Assembly (NCBI GenBank): GCA_910588565.1
Contig: CAJUPF010000016.1
Span: 1 to 47,814, forward strand
Length of the DNA: 47,814 bases
DNA from: an uncultured Lachnospiraceae bacterium
GTDB taxonomy: Bacteria > Bacillota > Clostridia > Lachnospirales > Lachnospiraceae
Reading direction: 5' to 3'
The position numbers and the translations under genes are program-made. The notes under the pieces are model-generated. The model saw nothing but the letters and a program-made list of their open reading frames with translations, was not told where the DNA came from and ran no database searches. Positions 1-8,304 of this stretch are shown piece by piece (position 1 is the stretch's first letter; the number at the start of each line of letters is the position of its first letter).

Positions 1-58
1 CGTTCGGTTTCCCATACCGTTCCAGATAAAGAACCGCCTGTTCAAATGGCAGGCCCAT
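1..58 (-). CDS. 5' fragment of a minus-strand gene, function unknown
   Basis: Only the first 19 codons lie inside the window, reading MGLPFEQAVLYLERYGKPN. The ATG at 58-56 has a GGGGAG stretch about ten bases upstream. An in-frame TTG at 67-65 is an alternative start but sits too close to that site. The short amphipathic opening (FEQAVLYLERYG) is loosely reminiscent of the N-terminus of YbaK/EbsC-type aminoacyl-tRNA deacylases, but this is too little sequence for a call. It is divergent from the nucleotidyltransferase gene at 211. Confidence 0.4.
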   Translation of the reverse strand, partial: MGLPFEQAVLYLERYGKPN

Positions 59-128
59 TCGGTACAAGCTCCCCTCTTATGAAATCTAACGGAAAAATTT
101 AATATACTATTAATATTTAAAAGATATC

Positions 129-157
129 TTAAAAAGGGAATGAAAATATGCTATACT
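129..157 (+). promoter_or_regulatory. Promoter of the nucleotidyltransferase gene
   Basis: An extended -10 (TGCTATACT, hexamer 152-157) follows a weak -35 (TTAAAA, 129-134) with a 17-base spacer in an AT-rich stretch. The ribosome binding site AGAGAGG lies just before the ATG at 211. The 59-210 gap holds nothing else that I recognise. Confidence 0.5.
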
Positions 158-210
158 TGTAAAAATATAGTAACAAAAGTCAAACGATAGCATATGCAGA
201 GAGGTATTTT

Positions 211-1137
211 ATGGCAAAGACAACACTTATGATTATGGCAGCAGGTATAGGAAGCCGTTTTGGCGGAGGAATCAAGCAGCTGGCTCCCGTGGGGCCCGGT
301 GGGGAAATTATTATGGACTATTCCATTTACGATGCAATAGAAGCGGGTTTTGATGAAGTGATTTTCATTATCCGCCATGATCTGGAAAATGATTTCAAAG
401 AGATTATCGGCAGCCGGATTGAGAAGCTGATTCCGGTCAGGTATGCGTTTCAGGAACTGGAGGATCTGCCGGAGGGCTTTGAGAAGCCCGCGGGACGTAC
501 CAAGCCCTGGGGAACCGGTCAGGCAGTGCTTGCTGCAAAGGCTCTGGTGAAGAATCCTTTTGCAGTGATAAATGCAGATGATTATTATGGCAAGGAAGCT
601 TATGTAAAGATTCATGATTATCTGACGTCCTATGCGGGTAAGCCCGCAGACTCTGTGTTTCATATCTGTATGGCAGGATTTATGCTGGAGAACACACTGA
701 GTGAAAACGGAGGTGTGACCAGAGGAATTTGTGAAACTGACGCGAACGGGGATTTGGTAAAGCTGACTGAGACATTTGATATTCAGAAAAAAGACGGTAT
801 TTTATGCGGTAAAGAGGAAGATGGGACTTCTGTGACGATACAGGAAAACCGAACAGTATCTATGAACATGTGGGGACTGCAGCCGGATTTCCTGGATGAA
901 CTGGAGCGTGGCTTTACAAGGTTTTTATCGAATTTAAAACCACAGGATTTGAAACGTGAATATCTTCTTCCGCGGATTATTGACAAACTGCTGCAGGAAA
1001 AACGGGCGGAGGTAAAAGTGCTTAAGACCAGTGACAAATGGTTTGGCGTAACGTATCAGGAGGATCGGCAGGGGGTAGCCGAAGCGCTGAGGGAACTTGT
1101 ACGGCAGGGGATTTACAGAGAACGATTGTTCCAATAA
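211..1137 (+). CDS. Sugar-phosphate nucleotidyltransferase family protein
   Basis: A 308-residue cytosolic enzyme of the NTP_transferase fold. This family transfers a nucleotidyl group from NTP to a sugar 1-phosphate to make an activated sugar donor. The N-terminal nucleotide-binding loop is visible at residues 9-24 (AAGIGSRFGGGIKQL), GTGQA at 101-105 contacts the base in relatives, and NADD at 121-124 is the metal-binding aspartate site. The loop is shorter than in RmlA or GalU, so the substrate cannot be named. It has its own promoter, and 27 bases separate it from the secreted glycosidase downstream, so the two are probably cotranscribed. It could supply a donor for the polysaccharide operon starting at 5722, but that is inference. 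Confidence 0.85.
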   Translation: MAKTTLMIMAAGIGSRFGGGIKQLAPVGPGGEIIMDYSIYDAIEAGFDEVIFIIRHDLENDFKEIIGSRIEKLIPVRYAFQELEDLPEGFEKPAGRTKPWGTGQAVLAAKALVKNPFAVINADDYYGKEAYVKIHDYLTSYAGKPADSVFHICMAGFMLENTLSENGGVTRGICETDANGDLVKLTETFDIQKKDGILCGKEEDGTSVTIQENRTVSMNMWGLQPDFLDELERGFTRFLSNLKPQDLKREYLLPRIIDKLLQEKRAEVKVLKTSDKWFGVTYQEDRQGVAEALRELVRQGIYRERLFQ

Positions 1138-1164
1138 ATATTCTGGCAAAAAGGGAGGAAAACG

Positions 1165-3948
1165 ATGCAAAAGAGAACGAGAAATTTCATCCGATGGAAA
1201 GCGGCGGTATTTTTGCTTTTTACAGGAATTCTGCTGTCTGTCTGGCAGCCTCAGATAACAGAAGCAGCAACACAGAAGGTTTCTGTTACTTCCTGTAAAT
1301 TAAACGGCAGCGGAAGCAAACTTACCGTCAAGGCAAAGGTGAAACAGAAGACAAGCGCAATGGGGAAAAAATTGTACCTGCTGGGTCTGAATGCTTATGG
1401 TTCCGAGACAGGCACAAAAGCAGCAACGCCTCTTGCTTCGGTCAAGGCCAAAAAAGGAACGATTACTTTTAAGGTGAAGTATAAAAGCTCCATGCTGTTC
1501 CAGAAATTTGTGGTAGCTTATAAAAAAGGCAAGAAATATACGATTGTCAGCGATGCAAGATATATTACCAACCCGGAAGCCCTTGCTTCCTATAAAGGAA
1601 AGGGGCCGTCGGTTACTTCCAAAAAGGGACTTCAGGTGGAAGAATTATCAGATTCCCTGGAAATTGGGACACAGCATGCAGTGGTAAACTGGACGCTGAA
1701 TTCTCTTCTGAATAACAATGCGAATAATAAAATATCGTTTACATATAAGAAGAAGACCTATTATCTGGATGCCGATATGCTGGCGCGGAATGATGAACTG
1801 GTGCAGGCATATAATGCGGCAGGCGTAAGGGTAACCGTGATACTGCTTTTGCCAAAGGACCCGGCTTCTTCCGGAACAGCCGCCATGCAGTACGGCGGTT
1901 ACTCCTATACCAAGTTTTCCTCGTTTAAAACGTCTTCCAAGGCTTCATGCAGGACATTTGAAGCGGTTATGACGTATCTGGCGAAGCGGTACGGGACAAA
2001 AAACAACCTGGTATCCGGCTGGATTCTGGGGAATGAAGTAAACAGCGCCTGCATATGGAATTACGGCGGGAATAAGAGCCTGAGCGCATATATGGCTAAT
2101 TACGCAAGGGCATTCCGGATCTGCTATAATGCAGTAAAGAGCGTCAGCAAATATGCAAAGGTATATATCAGCCTGGACAATAACTGGAATAAAGATATGG
2201 ATGGCTCAGGAAAGCGATATTTCAGTTCCAAGGCTACGGTGGATAAATTTTATGAAAAATTAAAAGCTCAGGGAACCATCAGTTTTCAGATTGCATGGCA
2301 TGCATATCCGCAGGAAATGGGCAATCCGATCTTCTGGAATGATTCCCAGGCGACGAATTCTACAAGCGCAGGAGTGATTAATTTCAAGAATTTAAGCGTT
2401 CTGACCAACTATGCCAAGAAAAATTTTGGCAAGAATTGTACCGTAATGCTGTCGGAGCAGTCCTTTAATTCCAACAGGGGTGAAATTATCCAGGCGACAG
2501 CATATGCTTATGCATATTATATCAGTGAATGCAACAGTATGGTGGAAGCATTTATCTATGGCAGGGAATTTGATCATCCAGAGGAAATGAAAAGCGGGTT
2601 TAACTGGGGGCTGTGCAACAATCAGCATGGCAAACGGCTGATCTGGAGCGTATTCCAGTATATTGACACAAAAGACTCCTTTAAATTTACAGATCCGCTT
2701 GTAAAATATACAAATATAAAAAAATGGACGAAAATCAGCGGTTTTAAACGGGCAAAATATACCGGTATGGCGTCACGGCGGAAAAAAGCTGTGATTACAG
2801 CGGCGGAATCTATTTCCAATACGGAGATAATGCTTACCTGGGATAAAATCAATGCCGGAGACGGATATGAAATTTTGCGGAACGGCAAAGTAATTGCCAC
2901 AATTTCGGGAAATTCAACAGTGACCTATACCGATAAAAAACTTACCACTGGAACGACTTATAAGTATCAGGTACGTATGTATAAAGAAGCCCCAGATGCT
3001 TCTGACGCGAACAAACGCGTAAAACTCTACGGAACGCTTTCTTCTGCGGTTTCAGCGGTACCTTCCACAGGACAGGTGGTATTGGATGAATCGAAATGTA
3101 CAGTCACCGGCAATCAGATAAAGATTGTCTGGAAGAAATTGTCCGGCGTGTCAGGATACCAGATTTTCCGTTCCACAGCGGAAAATGGAGCGTATACCTG
3201 CATTGGTGAAGCAGCAGCGTCGGCGGCGTCCTATACGGATAAGAGCGAGAGTATTGTATCCGGCACCACCTATTATTACAAAGTCCGGGCATATGTGACT
3301 GTAAAAGGAAGCAATTATTATGGAAAAGAATCCAAACCGGTTTCCAAACTGGCGCTGATTAAGCTGACTGCAAAAGTTGAAAATGGCAAAGTAGTGCTGA
3401 ACTGGACGCGCTGGCAGAATGAAGTGAAATATCGGGTGTACTGTAAACCGGACGTTGCAGGAAGCAGATTTGTAAGAATTAAGACATTGAGTGCGCTGAC
3501 ATACAGCTGTAGGAAGTATATAGATGGAACGGGAGCCAAACCTGAGTTTGCAGTAAACGAGACCTATTGCTTCCGGGTGAGGGCATATTTTGGTGATGGA
3601 ACCTATAGCAAATACTCAAATGTGGTAACGCTGGACATTACACATGAATTTAATAATGCGGCGACTACTCCGGAACAACCCAAACCGGTAGTAACTGCAG
3701 AAACGCCTAAGCCACAGGTAACAGCAGAGGAGCCAAATCCAGCAGTAACCACAGAGGAGCCAAAGCAGGCATCTGTTTTAGAAAATTCAGGAGCGAACAG
3801 CAGCCAGACAGAGCCGGAAGCAGAACCCGATTCCATTTCAGAAGATCCTGTAGATAACACCGGGGAGACGGAGTTCATATCAGGTAACAGTGGAACGATT
3901 ACCATACCAGATACTGGTTCAGATGATGCTAAGGATGACATGGGATAG
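1165..3948 (+). CDS. Secreted DUF5722-like glycoside hydrolase with FnIII domains
   Basis: A 927-residue exported protein. Residues 1-35 form a signal peptide (basic start, hydrophobic core, cleavage near ITEAA). Residues about 130-530 resemble the DUF5722 group of (beta/alpha)8 glycosidase-like proteins. Two glutamates fit the acid/base and nucleophile of a clan GH-A enzyme: E291 in ILGNEV and E431 in MLSEQSF. Three FnIII-type domains follow (about 545-635, 638-730, 732-832), each with a GYxI(Y/L)R...TYYYKVR pattern, then a Pro/Glu/Thr-rich tail (833-927) that probably spans the wall. No LPXTG motif or C-terminal membrane helix is present, so it is secreted or held non-covalently. The substrate is unknown. 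A terminator follows at 4018. Confidence 0.75.
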   Translation: MQKRTRNFIRWKAAVFLLFTGILLSVWQPQITEAATQKVSVTSCKLNGSGSKLTVKAKVKQKTSAMGKKLYLLGLNAYGSETGTKAATPLASVKAKKGTITFKVKYKSSMLFQKFVVAYKKGKKYTIVSDARYITNPEALASYKGKGPSVTSKKGLQVEELSDSLEIGTQHAVVNWTLNSLLNNNANNKISFTYKKKTYYLDADMLARNDELVQAYNAAGVRVTVILLLPKDPASSGTAAMQYGGYSYTKFSSFKTSSKASCRTFEAVMTYLAKRYGTKNNLVSGWILGNEVNSACIWNYGGNKSLSAYMANYARAFRICYNAVKSVSKYAKVYISLDNNWNKDMDGSGKRYFSSKATVDKFYEKLKAQGTISFQIAWHAYPQEMGNPIFWNDSQATNSTSAGVINFKNLSVLTNYAKKNFGKNCTVMLSEQSFNSNRGEIIQATAYAYAYYISECNSMVEAFIYGREFDHPEEMKSGFNWGLCNNQHGKRLIWSVFQYIDTKDSFKFTDPLVKYTNIKKWTKISGFKRAKYTGMASRRKKAVITAAESISNTEIMLTWDKINAGDGYEILRNGKVIATISGNSTVTYTDKKLTTGTTYKYQVRMYKEAPDASDANKRVKLYGTLSSAVSAVPSTGQVVLDESKCTVTGNQIKIVWKKLSGVSGYQIFRSTAENGAYTCIGEAAASAASYTDKSESIVSGTTYYYKVRAYVTVKGSNYYGKESKPVSKLALIKLTAKVENGKVVLNWTRWQNEVKYRVYCKPDVAGSRFVRIKTLSALTYSCRKYIDGTGAKPEFAVNETYCFRVRAYFGDGTYSKYSNVVTLDITHEFNNAATTPEQPKPVVTAETPKPQVTAEEPNPAVTTEEPKQASVLENSGANSSQTEPEAEPDSISEDPVDNTGETEFISGNSGTITIPDTGSDDAKDDMG

Positions 3949-4017
3949 TTTACTTACAGAAGCCTTTATAATGTTTTGATAAAGTAAAAAGCCAGAGAAC
4001 TATTTGGCGACAAGCGA

Positions 4018-4054
4018 AAGCAGCAGATCTAAGAAATTGGATCTGCTGCTTTTT
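4018..4054 (+). terminator. Rho-independent terminator after the glycosidase gene
   Basis: A 12-bp perfect stem (AAGCAGCAGATC with GATCTGCTGCTT) closes a ten-base loop and runs into TTTT. It ends the nucleotidyltransferase-glycosidase transcript. Confidence 0.85.
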
Positions 4055-4148
4055 AGCATACTTTCCAGTATACAAAGATTTTAAAATATAGTATAATCGG
4101 AAACAAATAAGATGCCTAAAAAACGGTTTGCGGCCAGAGAAAATCTTT

Positions 4149-4178
4149 TTGAGCTGATAAACCGGGAGTATCTATAAT
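4149..4178 (+). promoter_or_regulatory. Candidate promoter of the response-regulator gene
   Basis: TATAAT at 4173-4178 lies 18 bases after TTGAGC (4149-4154), just upstream of a strong ribosome site GGAGGGGAG before the ATG at 4204. A second TATAAT at 4092-4097 lacks a good -35. Which of the two is used cannot be decided from the sequence. Confidence 0.4.
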
Positions 4179-4203
4179 ATAGCATGGAGGAGGGGAGCGT
4201 AAA

Positions 4204-5391
4204 ATGGAAAAGAATAGATGGAGAAAACGTTTCTGTATCGGTATTGCGGTATTTTTTATTATGGCTCTGCTTGAAAGCCTTCCCTGCAGATACTCCATAT
4301 CCGCAGAGGCAGACGCAAAACCTTTATCAGAATATGGAGAAATATATGATGCCAAGGTGAATTGCGGTGATAGTTCCGGCGCAGAATGTACACTGCCGCT
4401 TGCTGCTAAAAAACTCCTTTCTGCTGACCGGATGCCTGGGATTGATGATTTTCAAATGGTTACAAAGAGCTGCAGCCCGGCTCCTAATATACAGGGAAAT
4501 ATTGGGGACAGTGTGCTTCTGCTCTTACTTGCAGCAGTACTTTTGTTTTTTGGCAATCGGATCATTCGGTATTGGATGCACGTTTCAAAACGGCAGACAG
4601 CGCTTTATCAGGTGATACACTATATCCACCGTTCAGATGGCAAAAAGAAATCTCATTCGGATCAAAAATTATCAGAATGGGAGGTTATACGAGTGGAAAT
4701 AGGAACAAAATACAAGATATTATCAATCGACGAAGAAAAGGAAGTGCAGTATTTTTTTAAACGGCTGTTTTTACAGAGAGGATATAAGCTATATATGGCA
4801 CAGAGTGGAAAAGACGGCATAATGCAGGCAGCCAACAGTTGTCCGGATTTGATTTTGCTAGATCTGATACTTCCGGATATAGAAGGCATAGAGATGATCC
4901 GGCGCCTGCGCAGTTTTTCAGACTGCCCATTGATTATTGTATCCTCCAAAAGAAAAGAAAGAGATAAAGTAGCGGCCCTGGATGCAGGAGCTGACGATTA
5001 TATAACAAAGCCTTTCGGACCGGAAGAACTGATGGCACGAATCCGCTGCGCACTGCGCTGCCGCAGAAAATACGGCAGCAAAAGCAGCTATCGATCCAGC
5101 GGCTTGCATGTGGATTTTGAAAAACGTCTGGTACAAATCCATGGAGCGCCAATCCATTTGACTCCTGTAGAATACCGGATTGTAGAGTATCTGGCAGCAA
5201 ATCCCGGAAAAGTCATTACTTATCAGATGCTCCTGGAGAAAATCTGGGGGCCATACGCCTCAGAAAGCAACAAAATTCTGCGCGTCAATATGACAAATAT
5301 CCGCCGGAAAATCGGAGACAATCCGTCAGAGCCAAGGTACATATTTACGGAAGCCGGAGTCGGCTACCGAATGGCAGAATCGACCTACTGA
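4204..5391 (+). CDS. Membrane-fused KdpE-like response regulator
   Basis: The 395-residue frame has two parts. Residues 1-163 hold two hydrophobic helices (about 11-29 and 102-120) around a roughly 70-residue loop. Arg/Lys clusters on the cytoplasmic flanks (RWRKR; RIIRYW...KR) place the loop outside and the C-terminus inside. Residues 164-395 are a full OmpR/PhoB regulator: acidic pocket D176/E177, phosphorylatable D220 (LLDLILPD), S247, K269 (TKPFG), then a winged helix. The closest family look is KdpE (RDKVAALDAGADDYITKPFG). A GTG at 4693 with GGGAGG eight bases upstream would restart translation as a 232-residue soluble regulator of normal length. The outer start also has a strong ribosome site, so both products are possible. 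No histidine kinase gene lies nearby. Confidence 0.8.
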   Translation: MEKNRWRKRFCIGIAVFFIMALLESLPCRYSISAEADAKPLSEYGEIYDAKVNCGDSSGAECTLPLAAKKLLSADRMPGIDDFQMVTKSCSPAPNIQGNIGDSVLLLLLAAVLLFFGNRIIRYWMHVSKRQTALYQVIHYIHRSDGKKKSHSDQKLSEWEVIRVEIGTKYKILSIDEEKEVQYFFKRLFLQRGYKLYMAQSGKDGIMQAANSCPDLILLDLILPDIEGIEMIRRLRSFSDCPLIIVSSKRKERDKVAALDAGADDYITKPFGPEELMARIRCALRCRRKYGSKSSYRSSGLHVDFEKRLVQIHGAPIHLTPVEYRIVEYLAANPGKVITYQMLLEKIWGPYASESNKILRVNMTNIRRKIGDNPSEPRYIFTEAGVGYRMAESTY

Positions 5392-5498
5392 TCATGCCTA
5401 TGGATGAACGTATCATAAATATTCCATGCAAAAATACCGACAATAATCAAAATTCCGGCAATGGCAATCACATAATCCAATGCACTTGTTAAATTCAT
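5385..5498 (-). CDS. 37-residue single-helix membrane peptide
   Basis: A short gene on the minus strand: ATG at 5498-5496 preceded by AGGAGGG with a six-base spacer, and stop TAG at 5387-5385. The product starts MNLTSALDYV, has one hydrophobic helix (IAIAGILIIVGIFAW) and a polar end (DTFIHRHDQ). It runs tail-to-tail into the response regulator, overlapping its last seven bases. No homologue is recognised. Possible roles include a small regulatory subunit, like KdpF in Kdp systems, or a type I toxin-like peptide; both are guesses. The strong ribosome site and clean helix support real translation. Confidence 0.5.
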   Translation of the reverse strand: MNLTSALDYVIAIAGILIIVGIFAWNIYDTFIHRHDQ

Positions 5499-5653
5499 AT
5501 CAATCCCTCCTGTGTTATAATGCTAAAGTATACCTGCAATACAGCAGCTGCAGCATGATAACACAGGAATATTCATAAAAATCTAGCATAATTTCAAAGA
5601 AAATATACAACTTATTAGCAGAACAGTAATGTTGAACCATTTTTTTCCCTGAT

Positions 5654-5682
5654 TTGACATCCCACCCATTTGAGGGTATAAT
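5654..5682 (+). promoter_or_regulatory. Consensus vegetative promoter of the polysaccharide operon
   Basis: TTGACA (5654-5659) and TATAAT (5677-5682) are both perfect and separated by the optimal 17 bases. No other promoter of this quality is seen before 22807, so it probably drives the whole cluster. The rest of 5499-5721 holds the upstream region of the small minus-strand gene and nothing else recognisable. Confidence 0.85.
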
Positions 5683-5721
5683 AAACTAATTTGAAGGAAA
5701 AATATACCATGAGGCGATATT

Positions 5722-6681
5722 ATGAAACTGACGGCAGTTGTTCCATGTTACAACGAAGAAGCAGCATTACACTATTTCTATCAGGAAATGCAAAAAGTAA
5801 TGCAGGACATGCAGGATATAGAATTTGAAATCCTTTTTATCAACGACGGCTCAAAAGATAAGACCCTGGAAGTCATCCGGGAACTGGCCAAACAGGACGA
5901 AAAAGTAAAATATGTTTCTTTTTCCCGAAACTTCGGCAAAGAAGCCGCTATCTATGCCGGGCTTCAATACTCTGACGGAGATTTGACTGCTATTATGGAC
6001 GCCGATCTGCAGGATCCCCCGTCCCTTTTGCCGCAGATGTACCGGGCGATTACAGAGGAAGGTTACGATTCCGTCGCCACCAGAAGGGTAAACCGGAAAG
6101 GGGAACCTCCGATTCGTTCCTTTTTTGCACGGAATTTTTACCGCCTGATGAATCGGATCTCCAGAACTGATATCGTAGACGGCGCAAGGGACTATCGTCT
6201 GATGAACCGCGCCTTTGTCGATGCGCTTCTGGAAATGGGAGAATACAACCGCTTTTCCAAAGGCTTATTTGGCTGGGTTGGATTTGAAACGAAATGGCTG
6301 GAATATGAAAATGTAGAGCGTGTGGCAGGCGAGACCAAATGGTCTTTCTGGAAATTATTTCTATATTCGATCGAAGGAATTGTGGCATTTTCCACAATGC
6401 CGCTGTCAATAGCGGCATTCCTGGGCGTTCTGATGTGTGCGGCAGCTGCCGCGTCGATAGTATTTATTATTGTGCGCCAGTTACTGTACGGAGGTTCTGC
6501 CTTTGGCTGGCCTTCCCTGGTTTGTATCGTGATGTTTTTGGGAGGAATACAGCTTTTGTGCATAGGTATACTTGGGTCATACCTTGCAAAAACTTATCTG
6601 GAAGTAAAAAAACGTCCGATTTACATCTGCAAAGAGACGAATAAGACGAAAATGGAGAAAATAAATGAAACAAATCATTGA
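5722..6681 (+). CDS. GtrB-type polyprenyl-phosphate sugar transferase (GT2)
   Basis: A 319-residue family 2 glycosyltransferase of the DPM1/GtrB type, which moves a hexose from a nucleotide sugar onto undecaprenyl phosphate at the inner membrane face. Visible are the GT-A start VVPCYNEEAAL (6-16), the NDGSKDKT loop (41-48) and the DXD metal site at D93/D95 (MDADLQDPP). Two C-terminal helices (about 230-255 and 265-295) anchor it. It is the first gene of the operon and overlaps the GtrA-like gene by 17 bases, the usual GtrA-GtrB pairing for making and flipping a lipid-linked sugar that decorates a surface polymer outside the cell. The sugar cannot be read from the sequence. Confidence 0.9.
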   Translation: MKLTAVVPCYNEEAALHYFYQEMQKVMQDMQDIEFEILFINDGSKDKTLEVIRELAKQDEKVKYVSFSRNFGKEAAIYAGLQYSDGDLTAIMDADLQDPPSLLPQMYRAITEEGYDSVATRRVNRKGEPPIRSFFARNFYRLMNRISRTDIVDGARDYRLMNRAFVDALLEMGEYNRFSKGLFGWVGFETKWLEYENVERVAGETKWSFWKLFLYSIEGIVAFSTMPLSIAAFLGVLMCAAAAASIVFIIVRQLLYGGSAFGWPSLVCIVMFLGGIQLLCIGILGSYLAKTYLEVKKRPIYICKETNKTKMEKINETNH

Positions 6682-7201
6682 CTGGTTTTGGAAATTTGTG
6701 GAGCTGGTAGCCCTCTGGTGCTTAAGGCTGCTGTTTAAAATTCTGGGAAAAGAGCTGACGGACGAAATGGAACAGGGATTTTTGCAGTTTGTCCGGTTCG
6801 GCGTTGTGGGAGCCAGCAATACGGTTGTGGCATATGGCGTCTATGTGGTTGCGCTGCTTGCGATCCGATCCGGCGGCTTTTGGCTGACATATGACTATCT
6901 GATTGCAAATATTACAAGCTTTATTCTGAGTGTAGCATGGTCATTTTTCTGGAATAATAAATATGTATTTACCGTAGAAGAAGGAGAAAGCCGCTCTATA
7001 TTCAAGGCATTGATTAAAACATATGTCTCCTATTCTTTTACAAGTCTGTTTTTAAATAGTATATTTATGGTGCTTTGGGTACAGATTCTTGGCATATCAG
7101 AATTCCTGGCGCCGTTTATCAATTTGTTTATCAACGTTCCGATTAACTTTATAATCAACAAATTCTGGGCATTTAAAAAAGAGGGAAAAGAGAGAAGATA
7201 A
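6665..7201 (+). CDS. GtrA-family membrane protein, likely lipid-linked sugar flippase
   Basis: A 178-residue protein with four hydrophobic segments after a short amphipathic start, the GtrA layout. Family hallmarks are FVRFGVVGASNTVVAYGVY early on, SFFWNNKYVF in the middle and NFIINKFWAF near the end. GtrA proteins are thought to flip undecaprenyl-phosphate sugars made by GtrB, and the gene directly overlaps the GtrB gene. The sequence before the first helix (about 35 residues) is longer than in short GtrA proteins. Its stop overlaps the next start by one base, so translation is coupled. Confidence 0.88.
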   Translation: MKQIIDWFWKFVELVALWCLRLLFKILGKELTDEMEQGFLQFVRFGVVGASNTVVAYGVYVVALLAIRSGGFWLTYDYLIANITSFILSVAWSFFWNNKYVFTVEEGESRSIFKALIKTYVSYSFTSLFLNSIFMVLWVQILGISEFLAPFINLFINVPINFIINKFWAFKKEGKERR

Positions 7202-8229
7202 TGATAAAGAGCATGGCGCTGATCGCAGTTTTTCTGGGATTGCTCCCATTTTTACTGGGGCTGTTTTATACCGGTTTTGTAGAAAAAGAGAAGAACAACA
7301 TATTATTGAATATGGCGGCCGGTTATGTAATAATGTTCGGCATATTTGAAGTGGTGGTATTGCCATTGATTTGGATGCGGCAGTCACTGTCACTTCTGAT
7401 TGCGATCTATGGAGGAATCCTTTTGCTTTTGGCTTTGGTTTCTCTGGTTTTGAATTATAGGCGGATTTTGGGCATTGTTACCGGGGCATTTCAGGCGGTA
7501 CCGCATTTTAACCTCTGTATCTGGCTGCTGCTTTTATTGATTGCGGGACAGCTGTTTGTCTATACCCGGTATGAATACAGCAATGCGGATGATTCTTTTT
7601 ATGTGGCGGCGGCTACAACGGCTCTTTCCACAGATACGATTTTAGAGAGAAATCCGTATACGGGCTCGGTTTATGAAAGTCTGCCGTCGAGATATGTGCT
7701 TTCTCCCTTTTTTGTATTTAACGCTGTATGTTCCAGGGTCACCTGCACGCATCCGGCGATTATGGCACATTCGGTTTTTATGATATTGTTTTTGATACTG
7801 GCTTATGCGGTGTATGCTTTGATAGGCCGGATTCTGTTTGACGGTGATATGGAAAAAGTGGGATATTTTCTGTTGATTTTGGCCGGACTGCTGGTATTTT
7901 CTTCCTATAGTGAGCGGACAAGCGGGCGTTTTCTGCTGATCCGCCTCTGGCAGGGCAAGGCGATTCTGGCCGGAATATTACTGCCCATGCTGCTGTATCT
8001 GGCATTCCGGCTTTTTGACGGCAGAAGGGCGGACTATGTCTTATTGTTTGCCCTGATGTGCGCCTGCTGCATGGTATCATCCATGGGAGTTGCATTGGGA
8101 GCAATTATGCTTGGGATTACCGGCATTTTGCTGGCATGGAGGAAAAAGAGCCTGCGTATGCTTTGCTGTCTGGCGCTCTGCGGTCTGCCAAATCTGATCT
8201 GCGCAGGGATCTATTTTGTAATTCGGTAA
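7201..8229 (+). CDS. Polytopic membrane protein, DUF6077-like
   Basis: A 342-residue integral membrane protein with roughly nine to ten hydrophobic segments. A conserved-looking stretch lies outside the helices at about residues 120-160 (YEYSNADDSFYVAAATTAL, then NPYTGSVYESLPSRYVLSP). Acidic loops of this kind occur in GT-C glycosyltransferases that use polyprenyl-phosphate sugars, and the region resembles DUF6077 proteins. It may therefore use the lipid sugar made by the preceding GtrB/GtrA pair. It ends soon after its last helix and the next gene starts with four more helices, so the pair could be one membrane domain split over two genes. Function is inferred only. Confidence 0.7.
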   Translation: MIKSMALIAVFLGLLPFLLGLFYTGFVEKEKNNILLNMAAGYVIMFGIFEVVVLPLIWMRQSLSLLIAIYGGILLLLALVSLVLNYRRILGIVTGAFQAVPHFNLCIWLLLLLIAGQLFVYTRYEYSNADDSFYVAAATTALSTDTILERNPYTGSVYESLPSRYVLSPFFVFNAVCSRVTCTHPAIMAHSVFMILFLILAYAVYALIGRILFDGDMEKVGYFLLILAGLLVFSSYSERTSGRFLLIRLWQGKAILAGILLPMLLYLAFRLFDGRRADYVLLFALMCACCMVSSMGVALGAIMLGITGILLAWRKKSLRMLCCLALCGLPNLICAGIYFVIR

Positions 8230-8304
8230 AGTATGGAGCTGTCAGATGATAAGCGCTGACGCAGCCTGGTTGGAATTGCGTTTGCATCGGATAGGAGGTA
8301 TATT

